From assembly GCA_018674175.1 (NCBI GenBank), contig JABHAT010000029.1, positions 91,825 through 155,824 of the forward strand: DNA of 64,000 nt. Reading direction: 5' to 3'. Below the pieces are notes generated by a model. It saw only the letters and a list, made by a program, of their open reading frames with translations, was not told the origin of the DNA and searched no databases. Every line of letters starts with the position of its first letter. Position 1 is the first letter of the stretch. Position numbers and translations under genes: made by a program. Positions 47,357-54,249 of the stretch are shown piece after piece. This DNA is from Gammaproteobacteria bacterium (GTDB lineage Bacteria > Pseudomonadota > Gammaproteobacteria > Poriferisulfidales > GCA-002705445).

Positions 47357-48275
47357 AAATAATTATTTAGATGAATTCATAAAAGACTTAAGTCAGTGGG
47401 CTTTAAATATTATGTCTGGTGATCTTACTTCAAGGATTAAAACTTCGGATTCAAAAGATTTGAAAACCCTGTCAAGTAACTTAAATATTGTTTCTGAAAT
47501 GCTTGAGAACCAATTAAGTAAAACAAATGAGCAGCTTGATCAGTTTTCAAAATATAAAGAGGAAAAAAATAAAGAAGCAAATCGTCTTGCAATTATAGAG
47601 GAACGAGTGCTTATTGCTTCTGAGTTGCATGATTCATTAGCTCAAACACTTGCAAGTTTAAGACTCCAGGTGAGAGTTCTTGATGAGAGTCTTCAAGGTA
47701 TTATTTATATGAAAAATAATAGAAAATTTAAAACCGCCGAGTTATATACTGATAAAAGAATTACAGACGAGCTTGAGACTTTAGACGAAAGTATTGAATT
47801 AGCAAATACTGAGATAAGACAATTAATAGGTCACTTCAGAACGCCACCAAAAATTGATAATATAGTAAGTGAAATATCAACTCTTGTAGAAAATTTTAAA
47901 TTAGAAAATACTAACATAAAAATATTTTTTCAAAATAAAATTCCAGTTATAAATTTAAATAAAAACGACGAACTACATATAAAAAGAATTACACAAGAGG
48001 CTTTAATTAATGTAAAAAAACATTCTCAAGCAAATATAGTTAGAGTATTATTAATGTCATATGAAACTGGCAAATATTCTCTAATAATCGAAGATGATGG
48101 TATTGGAATAGCTAAATCCTGTTTTATTGGGCATGATAATGAAGATACGGGCGAACATGTAGGGCTAGGAATAATGCGAGATAGAGCACATCAAATTGGC
48201 GGACATTTAGAAATAGAAAGCGAACCTGGAGAAGGAGTTCGTGTTATTCTATCTTTTAATGAAAAAGATTACTAA
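47337..48275 (+). CDS. Soluble NarX-like sensor histidine kinase
   Basis: A 312-aa HisKA_3/HPK7 kinase. A HAMP-like segment is near residues 20-60, followed by a coiled coil, H98 in SELHDSLAQTLASL and the HATPase motifs EDDGIG and EHVGLGIMRDRA. No membrane segment or sensor domain, so it must read a cytoplasmic signal. It overlaps dsrR by 20 bases and is followed by its response regulator, so it is co-expressed with dsr. Asp/Asn haem or redox-sensing motifs are not apparent. Confidence 0.88.
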   Translation: MSSQKNKNNYLDEFIKDLSQWALNIMSGDLTSRIKTSDSKDLKTLSSNLNIVSEMLENQLSKTNEQLDQFSKYKEEKNKEANRLAIIEERVLIASELHDSLAQTLASLRLQVRVLDESLQGIIYMKNNRKFKTAELYTDKRITDELETLDESIELANTEIRQLIGHFRTPPKIDNIVSEISTLVENFKLENTNIKIFFQNKIPVINLNKNDELHIKRITQEALINVKKHSQANIVRVLLMSYETGKYSLIIEDDGIGIAKSCFIGHDNEDTGEHVGLGIMRDRAHQIGGHLEIESEPGEGVRVILSFNEKDY

Positions 48276-48288
48276 CCATTAACGATAT

Positions 48289-48939
48289 ATGAAAATAAAA
48301 GTAATAATTATTGATGACCACACGCTATTTAGAGAGGGTTTACAAAGGCTTTTAACAAGACATGAGATAGATGTGATTACATCTGTAAGTAATGGTGCTG
48401 ATGGTTTAAAAGCAATAACCGATAATGAAGTAGATATAATCTTATTAGATCTTAGGATGCCAGATGTTTCAGGTATAGAAGTGCTAAAAAATATTAGAGA
48501 AATTAAAAAATCATTACCAGTTGTAATGTTAACAACAAGTGATGATGAGAAGGACTTGATAGAAGCGTTGAGAAATGGGGCAAGTGGATATTTACTTAAA
48601 GATATGGAGCCTGATGATTTAGTTGTTGCTCTAAAAGATGTATTGAAAGGAGAGACAATAGTCGCTCCCAACCTTGTTCAGATTCTAGCAAAATTTCACC
48701 AAGGTGATGATTCAGAAATTAATATTAGTAATTTAATCAGCACGCTAACACCACGAGAAAGTGAAATTTTAGAGCTTCTAGCTGAAGGTCAAAGTAATAA
48801 GTTAATTGCAAAAAATCTTGGAATTTCAGATGGAACAGTTAAGCTTCATGTTAAATCAATATTAAGAAAACTAGAAATTCATTCAAGAGTTGAGGCAGCT
48901 GTAATAGCAGTTGAGCATGGTTTAAAAAGGAAGCGTTAA
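48289..48939 (+). CDS. NarL/FixJ-family response regulator
   Basis: A 216-aa regulator. The receiver domain has D9-D10, phospho-acceptor D54 (LLDLRMPD) and a K near 105. The LuxR-type HTH (about 148-210) has LTPRESEILELLAEG and SDGTVKLHVKSILRKL. Pairs with the upstream kinase. A NarL-consensus 7-2-7 site lies upstream of dsrA, a likely target. Confidence 0.93.
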   Translation: MKIKVIIIDDHTLFREGLQRLLTRHEIDVITSVSNGADGLKAITDNEVDIILLDLRMPDVSGIEVLKNIREIKKSLPVVMLTTSDDEKDLIEALRNGASGYLLKDMEPDDLVVALKDVLKGETIVAPNLVQILAKFHQGDDSEINISNLISTLTPRESEILELLAEGQSNKLIAKNLGISDGTVKLHVKSILRKLEIHSRVEAAVIAVEHGLKRKR

Positions 48940-48955
48940 TAATAAGGTGGCTTAT

Positions 48956-49126
48956 ATGCAAGGTTGGCAAAGAAATAGATTTGGATTAGCAGTTTTAATT
49001 TTCGCATCTGCTATTGTTGCAAATGTAGAAGATTTATCACAAGGACAAATAGTCTCATTAATTGGATTGTTCGTAGTAATATATTACCTATATGTCATCT
49101 ACCTAAATAGATATAAGAAAAAATAA
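48956..49126 (+). CDS. Small two-span membrane protein (56 aa)
   Basis: A short ORF from ATG 48956 to TAA at 49126. It starts MQGWQRNRFG, has a hydrophobic segment at about 9-22 and a second at about 34-50, and ends NRYKKK. AAGGTGG upstream is a fair RBS. The next gene starts directly after its stop (TAAATG), which supports a real, coupled gene. Unknown function. Confidence 0.6.
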   Translation: MQGWQRNRFGLAVLIFASAIVANVEDLSQGQIVSLIGLFVVIYYLYVIYLNRYKKK

Positions 49127-49975
49127 ATGTACTCCACGCTAATATCCTCTGAAAACCTAAATAGTATTATAGATGATAAAAATTTAATTATATTTGATTG
49201 TCGATTTGATTTAATGGACAAAAATTTAGGCCATTCAAATTATCTCAAGTCTCATATAAAAAATGCAAATTATATAAACTTAGAATCTGATTTATCTTCT
49301 GCTGTAACAGACAATTCGGGGAGACACCCACTTAAAGATATATCAAGTTTTTCTAATATGCTAAATTATTACGGTATAAATAATAAATCTCAAATCATAG
49401 TATATGATGATGAAAATAGTTCTATGTGTGCAAGATTCTGGTGGATGTTAAAATTAGTTGGTATTGAAAAATGTGCGGTTTTAGATGGCGGCTATAAGTC
49501 CTGGGTATCCTCTAAATTTTCTACAGATAATTCTATACCAAAAAATCATAAAAAAGAAAATATCACATACAGTTATAAAGAAGAATATTTGATAAGCACT
49601 TTTGAATTAAAAAATAAACTAAAAGATAGCTCTCTATATCTCTTGGATGCGAGAGATAAACAAAGATTTTTAGGTAATATAGAGCCAATTGACAAAAAAG
49701 CAGGACATATTCCAGGGGCAATTAATATGCCTTTTAAAGAAAACCTAGAGAAAGATGGTAAATTTAAAAAAAAATTAGATCTTATTAAGTTGTTCGAAAA
49801 TATTGATAAAGATAAATCTAGGGACATTATTAATATGTGTGGTTCCGGTGTAACAGCATGTCATAATTTTCTGGCAATGGAGTATTGTGGATTAAGAAGA
49901 TCTAGAATATACGTTGGATCATGGAGCGCATGGTCAAGTTATAATGATAATGATATTGAAAAGGAACAAGAATGA
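49127..49975 (+). CDS. sseA: 3-mercaptopyruvate/thiosulfate sulfurtransferase, SseA type
   Basis: A two-domain rhodanese of 282 aa. The N-terminal domain is inactive (SSMCARFWWML region) and the C-terminal domain has the active loop C238-G-S-G-V-T-A, which is the mercaptopyruvate sulfurtransferase form. Cytoplasmic, no signal peptide. Its position after dsr and its regulators suggests sulfur-donor supply, although the substrate is not fixed by sequence. Overlaps the next ATG by 4 bases. Confidence 0.9.
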   Translation: MYSTLISSENLNSIIDDKNLIIFDCRFDLMDKNLGHSNYLKSHIKNANYINLESDLSSAVTDNSGRHPLKDISSFSNMLNYYGINNKSQIIVYDDENSSMCARFWWMLKLVGIEKCAVLDGGYKSWVSSKFSTDNSIPKNHKKENITYSYKEEYLISTFELKNKLKDSSLYLLDARDKQRFLGNIEPIDKKAGHIPGAINMPFKENLEKDGKFKKKLDLIKLFENIDKDKSRDIINMCGSGVTACHNFLAMEYCGLRRSRIYVGSWSAWSSYNDNDIEKEQE

Positions 49976-50382
49976 AAACAAAAATTGAATGGAAAAATGG
50001 TGTAAATTTTATTGCTAATACAGAAAGTGGCAATAAAATAAGTATGGATGGCCCAGTTGATAGTGGTGGGAAAAATAATGGAGCAAGGCCAACAGAGCTT
50101 TTAATATCTGGTATGGGTGGCTGCACAGCTTTTGATGTAATAAGTGTAGCGAAGTATAAAGGTTTAGAAATTTTAAATTTTGAAATAGATATAGACGCTA
50201 AAAGAACAGACGCAAAGCCATCATTAATAAATAAAATACATTTAAATTATAAAATAAAATCTGATAAATCTAATGAGAAAGAGCTAGAAAACATAATTAA
50301 ATTATCAGTAAAAAAACAATGCTCTTGTTGCATTATATTAAGTAAGGCAGTAGAAATAACTTATAGCTTAGAAATATACTAG
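49972..50382 (+). CDS. OsmC/Ohr-family protein, YhfA-like
   Basis: A 136-aa OsmC-fold protein with ARPTELLISGMGGCTAFDVI (first Cys) and KKQCSCCIILSKA (second cysteines). This layout resembles YhfA-like thiol proteins rather than classical hydroperoxide reductases, so a thiol-peroxidase activity is possible but unproven. Translationally coupled to the sulfurtransferase gene (ATGA). Confidence 0.88.
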   Translation: MKTKIEWKNGVNFIANTESGNKISMDGPVDSGGKNNGARPTELLISGMGGCTAFDVISVAKYKGLEILNFEIDIDAKRTDAKPSLINKIHLNYKIKSDKSNEKELENIIKLSVKKQCSCCIILSKAVEITYSLEIY

Positions 50383-50391
50383 AAAATAAAT

Positions 50392-51663
50392 ATGCATAAA
50401 AATGATAAACTTTTTGTATGGCACCCATACGCATCTGCCATAGATAAAAATCCTATATATGGAGTAAAAAAAGCTAAAGGCGTCAATCTGTACTTAGATT
50501 CTGGAGAAATATTAATAGATGGTATGTCATCATGGTGGTGTGTAATAAATGGTTATAACCATCCAGTTTTAAATAAGGCAATAAAAAAACAAGTAGAGAA
50601 ATTTTCTCACGTCATGTTTGGAGGTCTTACACATAAACCAGCTACAGATCTTGCAAAAAAAATTAATGAAATAACGCCCTCAAGCTTACAAAAAGTCTTT
50701 TTTTCTGATTCAGGGTCAGTGGCTGTAGAAGTCGCTATGAAATTTGCCATTCAGTATTGGCATTCAGAAAACCAAAGTAATAAGAAGAAATTTTTGACAG
50801 TAAGAAATGGATATCATGGTGACACAATAGGAACTATGTCAGTTAGTGATCCAATTAATGGTTTACATTCAATATTTAAAAATTCTTTAATAAAACAATA
50901 TTATGTTGCTTGTCCTGAAGATATAAATTCATATAGTAGAAAAACAAGTAAAAGTCTAAAGGAGATGGAAAAAAAATTAAAAGATAAAAATACAAAAATT
51001 GCAGCAGTAATAATAGAGCCAATATTGCAGGGTGCAGGTGGTATGAGAATATATCATCCTGATTACCTGGTTCAGCTAAGAAAGTTATGTACAAAGTACA
51101 ATGTTCTTTTAATTTTAGATGAAATTGCAACAGGTTTTGGAAGAACAGGAGAATTATTTGGCTTTAACCACGCAAAAATCGTTCCAGATATATTGTGTTT
51201 AGGGAAATCTATAACTGGTGGATATATGAGTTTAGCTGCCACCATGGTTTCAAAAAAAATTGCGAAGTCAATTTCAATAAAGAAACCAGGTATATTTATG
51301 CATGGACCAACATATATGGCAAATCCTTTAGCTTGCTCTGTTGCTCTAGCAAATATTAATTTATTACTTTCATATGACTGGAAGAAAAAAATCAAAAAAA
51401 TAGAAGAAATTTTGCATAAAGAATTAAAAGATATCTCAAAAAATAATGCAGTAAAAGATTTCAGGGTGATTGGAGCTATTGGTGTTCTAGAAATGAAAAA
51501 TAAAGTTAACGTTGGGTCAATTCAAAAAAAATTTGTTAAGCGTGGAATCTGGTTGAGACCTTTTTCAAACTTAATTTATATTATGCCTCCTTATATCATA
51601 TCTAAAAAAGATCTAAATTTCTTACTGAAGCAGTTGGAAAAAGTTATAAATTTAGAGTACTAA
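50392..51663 (+). CDS. bioA: Adenosylmethionine-8-amino-7-oxononanoate aminotransferase
   Basis: PLP enzyme of biotin synthesis making 7,8-diaminopelargonate. The 423-aa class III aminotransferase has N-terminal VWHPYAS, DGMSSWWC, the LDEIATGFGRTG motif and PLP lysine K272 in CLGKSITGGYM. MHGPTYMANPLAC is typical of BioA. No other bio gene is in the window. Confidence 0.94.
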   Translation: MHKNDKLFVWHPYASAIDKNPIYGVKKAKGVNLYLDSGEILIDGMSSWWCVINGYNHPVLNKAIKKQVEKFSHVMFGGLTHKPATDLAKKINEITPSSLQKVFFSDSGSVAVEVAMKFAIQYWHSENQSNKKKFLTVRNGYHGDTIGTMSVSDPINGLHSIFKNSLIKQYYVACPEDINSYSRKTSKSLKEMEKKLKDKNTKIAAVIIEPILQGAGGMRIYHPDYLVQLRKLCTKYNVLLILDEIATGFGRTGELFGFNHAKIVPDILCLGKSITGGYMSLAATMVSKKIAKSISIKKPGIFMHGPTYMANPLACSVALANINLLLSYDWKKKIKKIEEILHKELKDISKNNAVKDFRVIGAIGVLEMKNKVNVGSIQKKFVKRGIWLRPFSNLIYIMPPYIISKKDLNFLLKQLEKVINLEY

Positions 51664-51667
51664 TTCT

Positions 51668-52303
51668 TTATATTTTATAAGAAGCAAACTTCATAAAACC
51701 TGCTGTAATTTTCATTATATTTTTTAAATTATTTGATAATTTAGACGATCCTGAAGCGCGTGCAGTTTCTCCATGATGTTCTTCATCAGATTTCATTTTT
51801 TTTAAAATACTATAGGTCTTATTATCTTTTTTTGGAATTTTATTTATGTTTGACTCTAAATGTTCTGCAACTTGTTTTTCAGTTTCTTCAATGAAACCTA
51901 ATGCATTTTTATCATTTGTCATACTTGATAGCATTCCTATGGCAATAGACCCTGAAAACCAAACAGGATTAAATATACTAGTATTCCCATTAAGCTCTTT
52001 TATCCTTTGGTCACACCATTCTAAATGATCTTTTTCTTCTGATGCCATATTTAGCATCATTTTTTTCTGATTTTGAGTTTTTGCTAACAATGCATGCCCA
52101 ATATATAAGCCTTGTGCAGCAACTTCACCAGAATGATTAACTCTCATTATATTTGTCACATGATCTTTTTCAGACTCAGTTAATTCATATTCTGAAATAT
52201 CTTTCGCCGGATATTCTCTCCCTGAACTTTGTATATTAAATAAGATATTTAACATTTCGTTGGACCTAATAATTAGATTATCTTTATGTGTAAATTTTCT
52301 CAT
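51668..52303 (-). CDS. coq7: Demethoxyubiquinone hydroxylase Coq7
   Basis: Di-iron enzyme hydroxylating a ubiquinone intermediate. The 211-aa protein contains the ferritin-like motifs VNHSGEVAAQGLY (E60), SEEKDHLEW, EKQVAEHL and EEHHGE. It requires oxygen, so an aerobic ubiquinone pathway is implied. Its ATG overlaps the GlcF-like gene stop by one base. Confidence 0.95.
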   Translation of the reverse strand: MRKFTHKDNLIIRSNEMLNILFNIQSSGREYPAKDISEYELTESEKDHVTNIMRVNHSGEVAAQGLYIGHALLAKTQNQKKMMLNMASEEKDHLEWCDQRIKELNGNTSIFNPVWFSGSIAIGMLSSMTNDKNALGFIEETEKQVAEHLESNINKIPKKDNKTYSILKKMKSDEEHHGETARASGSSKLSNNLKNIMKITAGFMKFASYKI

Positions 52304-53478
52304 TATACTAAGTTTGAATTTAGAAAAGTTATAGGATGCATTACTTGAACTTTATTTATATTTTTTAAGTTTATTGAATTAATAAAGTTTAAAGAACAGC
52401 CAACATTATACGTAAGAACTAAATCAATATTATTTGATTTAATAAATTCTATTTTTGGCTTAATAATATCTATTGAATTTTCATTATTATGCAATATGTT
52501 TTGTGCTCCAGCTCCACAGCAATAATTATCTTCAAAAGTAAAAACTTTTAGGCTAGGAATATTATTAAGAACTGCCATTAATTTAGAAAAATCTATCTCA
52601 GCTGATTTTGTTGTGCAAGGCATATGTATACAAATATTTTTGTTAGTAATTTTAAAATTATTATTTTTATTGTTAGCTAAGACTTCAAGAACATATGAAG
52701 TTGCATCTTGATAGGTTGCATCTTTCTTATTTTTATTTATAAAAGTACTACACCCACTCGCATATCCAATAATTTTTTCATATTTATCCTTACGAAATTC
52801 TTTCATTGCTGCTATATTTTGTTTACTGCCTTTTTTTATTCTTCCGCTGTTGTAATTTAGTGAGCCACAGCACTCAATATTTTTAATTATCTCTGAATTA
52901 ATATTATTTTTTTTTAGTATTTTGACACAGCTATTTGCGACATCGCTTTGAAATATATTTGATGCACAACCGGTAAATATCCCTATATTGCCTTGAGTAT
53001 TATAATTAATCTTTGCATATTTATCCTGTATTTGTGTGTAATTCATGAATTTGAATAATTTTTTATTAATTTTATTTAGGGGCTTTTTGTTGAGTGTTGA
53101 AACTACCAAAGTAATAAATCTTTTAATGTAATTTTTTGTTAATAAAAAAGAAATCAAGACTGTCTTGATTTTAAAAATTATTCTTTGATCTTTAAAGTAT
53201 TTATTTCTTGCATCTGTCATAAGTTGATAAAAGTCTACTTTTGCCGGACATACTGTTTCGCATGCCATGCAAAGCGTACATGAGTTTATGTGTTTAAGAG
53301 CAGATTCACTTGGTTCTAGTAAAGAATCATTTAGACCGTGAATTATTGATATTCTGCCTCTTGGTGATTCTGATTCATTATTGCTAATTTTATAGGTTGG
53401 ACAATGATTTAGACACATGCCGCACATAGCGCAATTGTCAGGATCCAGCATTCTATAAGATGTGTTACCACTTTTCAT
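52303..53478 (-). CDS. GlcF-like (Fe-S)-binding oxidoreductase subunit
   Basis: A 391-aa protein with two [4Fe-4S] motifs (C16-x2-C19-x2-C22-x3-C26 and CTLCMACETVC near 68-78). SPRGRISII lies between them, and two CCG-type domains follow (ECCGSLNYNSG and YCCGAGAQN). Domain order resembles GlcF of glycolate oxidase, but no GlcD/GlcE flavoprotein is adjacent, so its partner and substrate are unknown. Confidence 0.8.
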   Translation of the reverse strand: MKSGNTSYRMLDPDNCAMCGMCLNHCPTYKISNNESESPRGRISIIHGLNDSLLEPSESALKHINSCTLCMACETVCPAKVDFYQLMTDARNKYFKDQRIIFKIKTVLISFLLTKNYIKRFITLVVSTLNKKPLNKINKKLFKFMNYTQIQDKYAKINYNTQGNIGIFTGCASNIFQSDVANSCVKILKKNNINSEIIKNIECCGSLNYNSGRIKKGSKQNIAAMKEFRKDKYEKIIGYASGCSTFINKNKKDATYQDATSYVLEVLANNKNNNFKITNKNICIHMPCTTKSAEIDFSKLMAVLNNIPSLKVFTFEDNYCCGAGAQNILHNNENSIDIIKPKIEFIKSNNIDLVLTYNVGCSLNFINSINLKNINKVQVMHPITFLNSNLV

Positions 53479-53506
53479 TATATTGACATAAATTCCTAAA
53501 ATTATG

Positions 53507-53535
53507 TTGACTAATATATTATAATATCATAAAGT
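53507..53535 (+). promoter_or_regulatory. Candidate sigma-70 promoter of a small RNA
   Basis: -35 TTGACT (53507-53512), 17-bp spacer, -10 TAAAGT (53530-53535, 4 of 6). It points away from the minus-strand GlcF-like gene into a non-coding stretch that ends with a terminator. An alternative, stronger TTGACA at 53483 has no well-placed -10. Confidence 0.4.
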
Positions 53536-53541
53536 ACTAAT

Positions 53542-53643
53542 ATATATATAGCTCCTCCTTAAATGTATGTATAAAAAGTTTCCTCCAAGCCACTTTCTTA
53601 CAAGTGGTATTTCAAAGCGCAGTCTTAACCTGCGCTTTTTTTT
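53542..53643 (+). ncRNA. Putative orphan small RNA with anti-SD-like motifs
   Basis: About 100 nt between promoter-like sequence and a strong terminator, antisense to no gene. The 5' half looks unpaired and holds CTCCTCCTTA (53552-53561, matching the 16S 3'-end anti-SD sequence) and TTTCCTCC (53579-53586). A hairpin CCACTT...AAGTGG (53590-53607) follows, and then the terminator stem. CCUCC-bearing single-stranded regions are typical of sRNAs that pair with ribosome-binding sites. No + strand gene lies upstream that could use this terminator. Confidence 0.5.
53614..53643 (+). terminator. Rho-independent terminator
   Basis: Nine-base-pair perfect stem AAAGCGCAG / CTGCGCTTT with a 7-base loop (TCTTAAC), followed by T on the + strand. 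On the minus strand the stem is followed only by TTT, so it works mainly for + transcripts, although it lies just past the minus-strand S24 gene stop. Confidence 0.85.
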
Positions 53644-53998
53644 ATCCATATCTTTTGTGAAACTTCCTTCTTGTTCCTGACCTTTGAGTAATAACCCCTA
53701 GTATTGAACTTGTATCTTCTATTATCATATCCGAAAAGCCTGAATTATAAGCTTTTAGAGTAATTTTCTCACCCAAATCAATTTTTCTTATTATTAAGCT
53801 ATTGCTTGTTTCATATAAAACATAATCATCAGTTTTTGGTGTAATACTTGGATCTACAATTATTATGTGATTAATCTCGAATTCTGGCGACATACTTGCG
53901 TCTAATATTCTAAGAGCAAATGGTTCACTAGCAGAGCAGTTTTCACCACTATTCTCTATATTTATTTCATTAATTGGTATTTCTTTAATATCGCTCAT
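53642..53998 (-). CDS. LexA-like S24 domain protein without DNA-binding domain
   Basis: A 118-aa protein matching the S24 autoprotease/UmuD-LexA fold. Candidate catalytic Ser35 is in DASMSPEF and Lys72 in IIRKI. There is no N-terminal helix-turn-helix, no signal peptide and no Ala-Gly cleavage site that I can identify. It might be a small phage-repressor-derived or UmuD-like protein. Divergent from nrdA across 251 bases. Confidence 0.7.
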   Translation of the reverse strand: MSDIKEIPINEINIENSGENCSASEPFALRILDASMSPEFEINHIIIVDPSITPKTDDYVLYETSNSLIIRKIDLGEKITLKAYNSGFSDMIIEDTSSILGVITQRSGTRRKFHKRYG

Positions 53999-54118
53999 AA
54001 TATGTCCATTATTTTATCTTTTTTTAAAAGAATTAGTTATCTAATTTTAATGTATATTTCTTATATATTTAGTAAAAAAAGGCTTTAAAAGCACAAATAA
54101 GCCATTAAATACCATAAT

Positions 54119-54138
54119 TTATACACAGGTTATACCCA
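54119..54138 (+). promoter_or_regulatory. Tandem DnaA-box-like repeats upstream of nrdA
   Basis: TTATACACA (54119-54127) fits the DnaA box TTATnCACA exactly; TTATACCCA (54130-54138) differs at one position. They form an 11-base tandem (TTATACACAGG then TTATACCCAAG). DnaA is known to control the E. coli nrdAB promoter from comparable boxes. Confidence 0.5.
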
Positions 54139-54155
54139 AGATAAACAATGGTTAA

Positions 54156-54201
54156 ACACAGCATATTGTGCTTGACTAGCACACTCAACACATCTTATAG
54201 T
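54156..54201 (+). promoter_or_regulatory. nrdA promoter with NrdR-like box and -35-centred inverted repeat
   Basis: -35 TTGACT (54172-54177), 18-bp spacer, -10 TATAGT (54196-54201). Immediately upstream, ACACAGCATATTGTGC (54156-54171) resembles the 16-bp NrdR box ACACwATATATwGTGT. A 6-bp-arm inverted repeat TGTGCT-tgact-AGCACA (54167-54183) encloses the -35 and could be an operator. RBS GGAAGGAAA precedes the ATG. Confidence 0.55.
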
Positions 54202-54249
54202 AGTAATAGTAAAAATAATACATAATAAAAATAATATTACGGAAGGAAA

